Of a DNA stretch of 6,611 nucleotides, positions 6,195-6,611 are shown one piece after another; the first letter of the stretch is position 1, and each line of letters starts with the position of its first letter. The notes below the pieces were generated by a model, which saw only the letters and a list, made by a program, of their open reading frames with translations, ran no database searches and was not told the DNA's origin. The DNA lies in the NCBI GenBank assembly GCA_028822125.1, contig JAPKEK010000129.1:1-6611 (forward strand). The letters run 5' to 3'. A program made the translations under genes and the position numbers. Source of the DNA: Pseudomonadales bacterium (lineage in GTDB: Bacteria; Pseudomonadota; Gammaproteobacteria; Pseudomonadales; Azotimanducaceae).

Positions 6195-6611
6195 ATGCGT
6201 CTTCAAGCTATAAAACTATCTGGATTTAAGTCTTTCGTCGACCCGACAACCGTTCCTTTCCCGACTAATCTTTGTGCGGTAGTGGGCCCAAATGGCTGTG
6301 GTAAATCTAATATAATCGATGCTGTCAGATGGGTTATGGGAGAAATATCGGCTAAGAACCTCAGGGGCGAGTCGATGACTGATGTTATCTTCAATGGTGC
6401 TAGTACCAGGAAGCCAGTAGGTCAGGCGGTTATTGAATTGCAGTTTGATAACGCCGCCGGGAGGTTGACTGGAGAATACGCCTCTTATAGTGAAATATCA
6501 TTGAAGCGACAGGTGAGTCGAGATGGCCAATCCAGCTACTTTCTAAATGGTGTTAAATGTCGGCGAAAGGATATCACCAATATATTTCTGGGCACAGGAC
6601 TAGGCCCCAGG
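6195..6611 (+). CDS. smc: Chromosome partition/condensation protein SMC, N-terminal part (3' end outside window)
   Basis: The open frame of 139 codons runs off the right edge. It encodes the N-terminal half of the SMC ATPase head: [20 protein letters not shown], then the Walker A loop GPNGCGKSN (31-39), [10 protein letters not shown], the conserved [16 protein letters not shown] stretch (53-68), and the strand/helix ending [12 protein letters not shown] dimers bind and hydrolyse ATP and, with kleisin ScpA and ScpB, organise and segregate the chromosome. The Walker B and signature motifs and the coiled coils lie beyond the window. The ATG at 6195 is the only sensible start because an in-frame TAA lies at 6183-6185. 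No good Shine-Dalgarno precedes it. In gammaproteobacteria smc is often followed by zipA and ligA, which would lie just past the edge. Confidence 0.97.
   Translation, partial: MRLQAIKLSGFKSFVDPTTVPFPTNLCAVVGPNGCGKSNIIDAVRWVMGEISAKNLRGESMTDVIFNGASTRKPVGQAVIELQFDNAAGRLTGEYASYSEISLKRQVSRDGQSSYFLNGVKCRRKDITNIFLGTGLGPR

Overview
The window looks like a chromosomal segment from a gammaproteobacterium. The main pointer is the start of an smc gene at the right edge. Its first 139 codons read like the long-form SMC protein of Pseudomonas-type gammaproteobacteria, which is a judgement from remembered family sequence and not from a search. The window is gene-dense with moderate GC, close start/stop overlaps and no sign of mobile DNA, tRNA, rRNA or CRISPR. 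A free-living lipid- or peptide-using heterotroph would fit, but the species cannot be fixed from this.

Left part (1-652, plus strand): the 3' end of an SCP-x-like thiolase gene overlaps by one base the start of a small zinc-ribbon/OB-fold DUF35 gene. Such pairs form a complex in known systems (archaeal acetoacetyl-CoA thiolase/HMG-CoA synthase, and the Ltp2/ChsH2 steroid side-chain aldolase).

Middle and right part (687-6070, minus strand, read right to left): six genes packed as one probable operon. They are a membrane-anchored alpha/beta hydrolase, a lipoprotein prolyl oligopeptidase, a YfcE/MJ0936-type metallophosphoesterase, a PHP-domain phosphoesterase, a FAS1-like (MaoC N-type) dehydratase subunit and a second MaoC-like hot-dog subunit. 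Junctions are 1-base or 4-base overlaps or gaps of 1-7 bases, except for a 65-base gap before the PHP gene, where a perfect -10 box suggests an internal promoter. The last two genes converge on the thiolase/DUF35 pair.

Right edge (6195-6611, plus strand): the start of smc, divergent from the hydrolase operon across a 124-base AT-rich spacer.

The most coherent functional idea is that the thiolase, DUF35 and the two hot-dog subunits together make a hydratase/aldolase-type CoA-ester system like Mycobacterium ChsH1-ChsH2-Ltp2, but with ChsH2's two domains as separate genes on opposite strands. The four upstream hydrolases probably do separate jobs: an envelope peptidase and esterase, and two cytoplasmic phosphoesterases. 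I found no clear candidate for a wholly new system.
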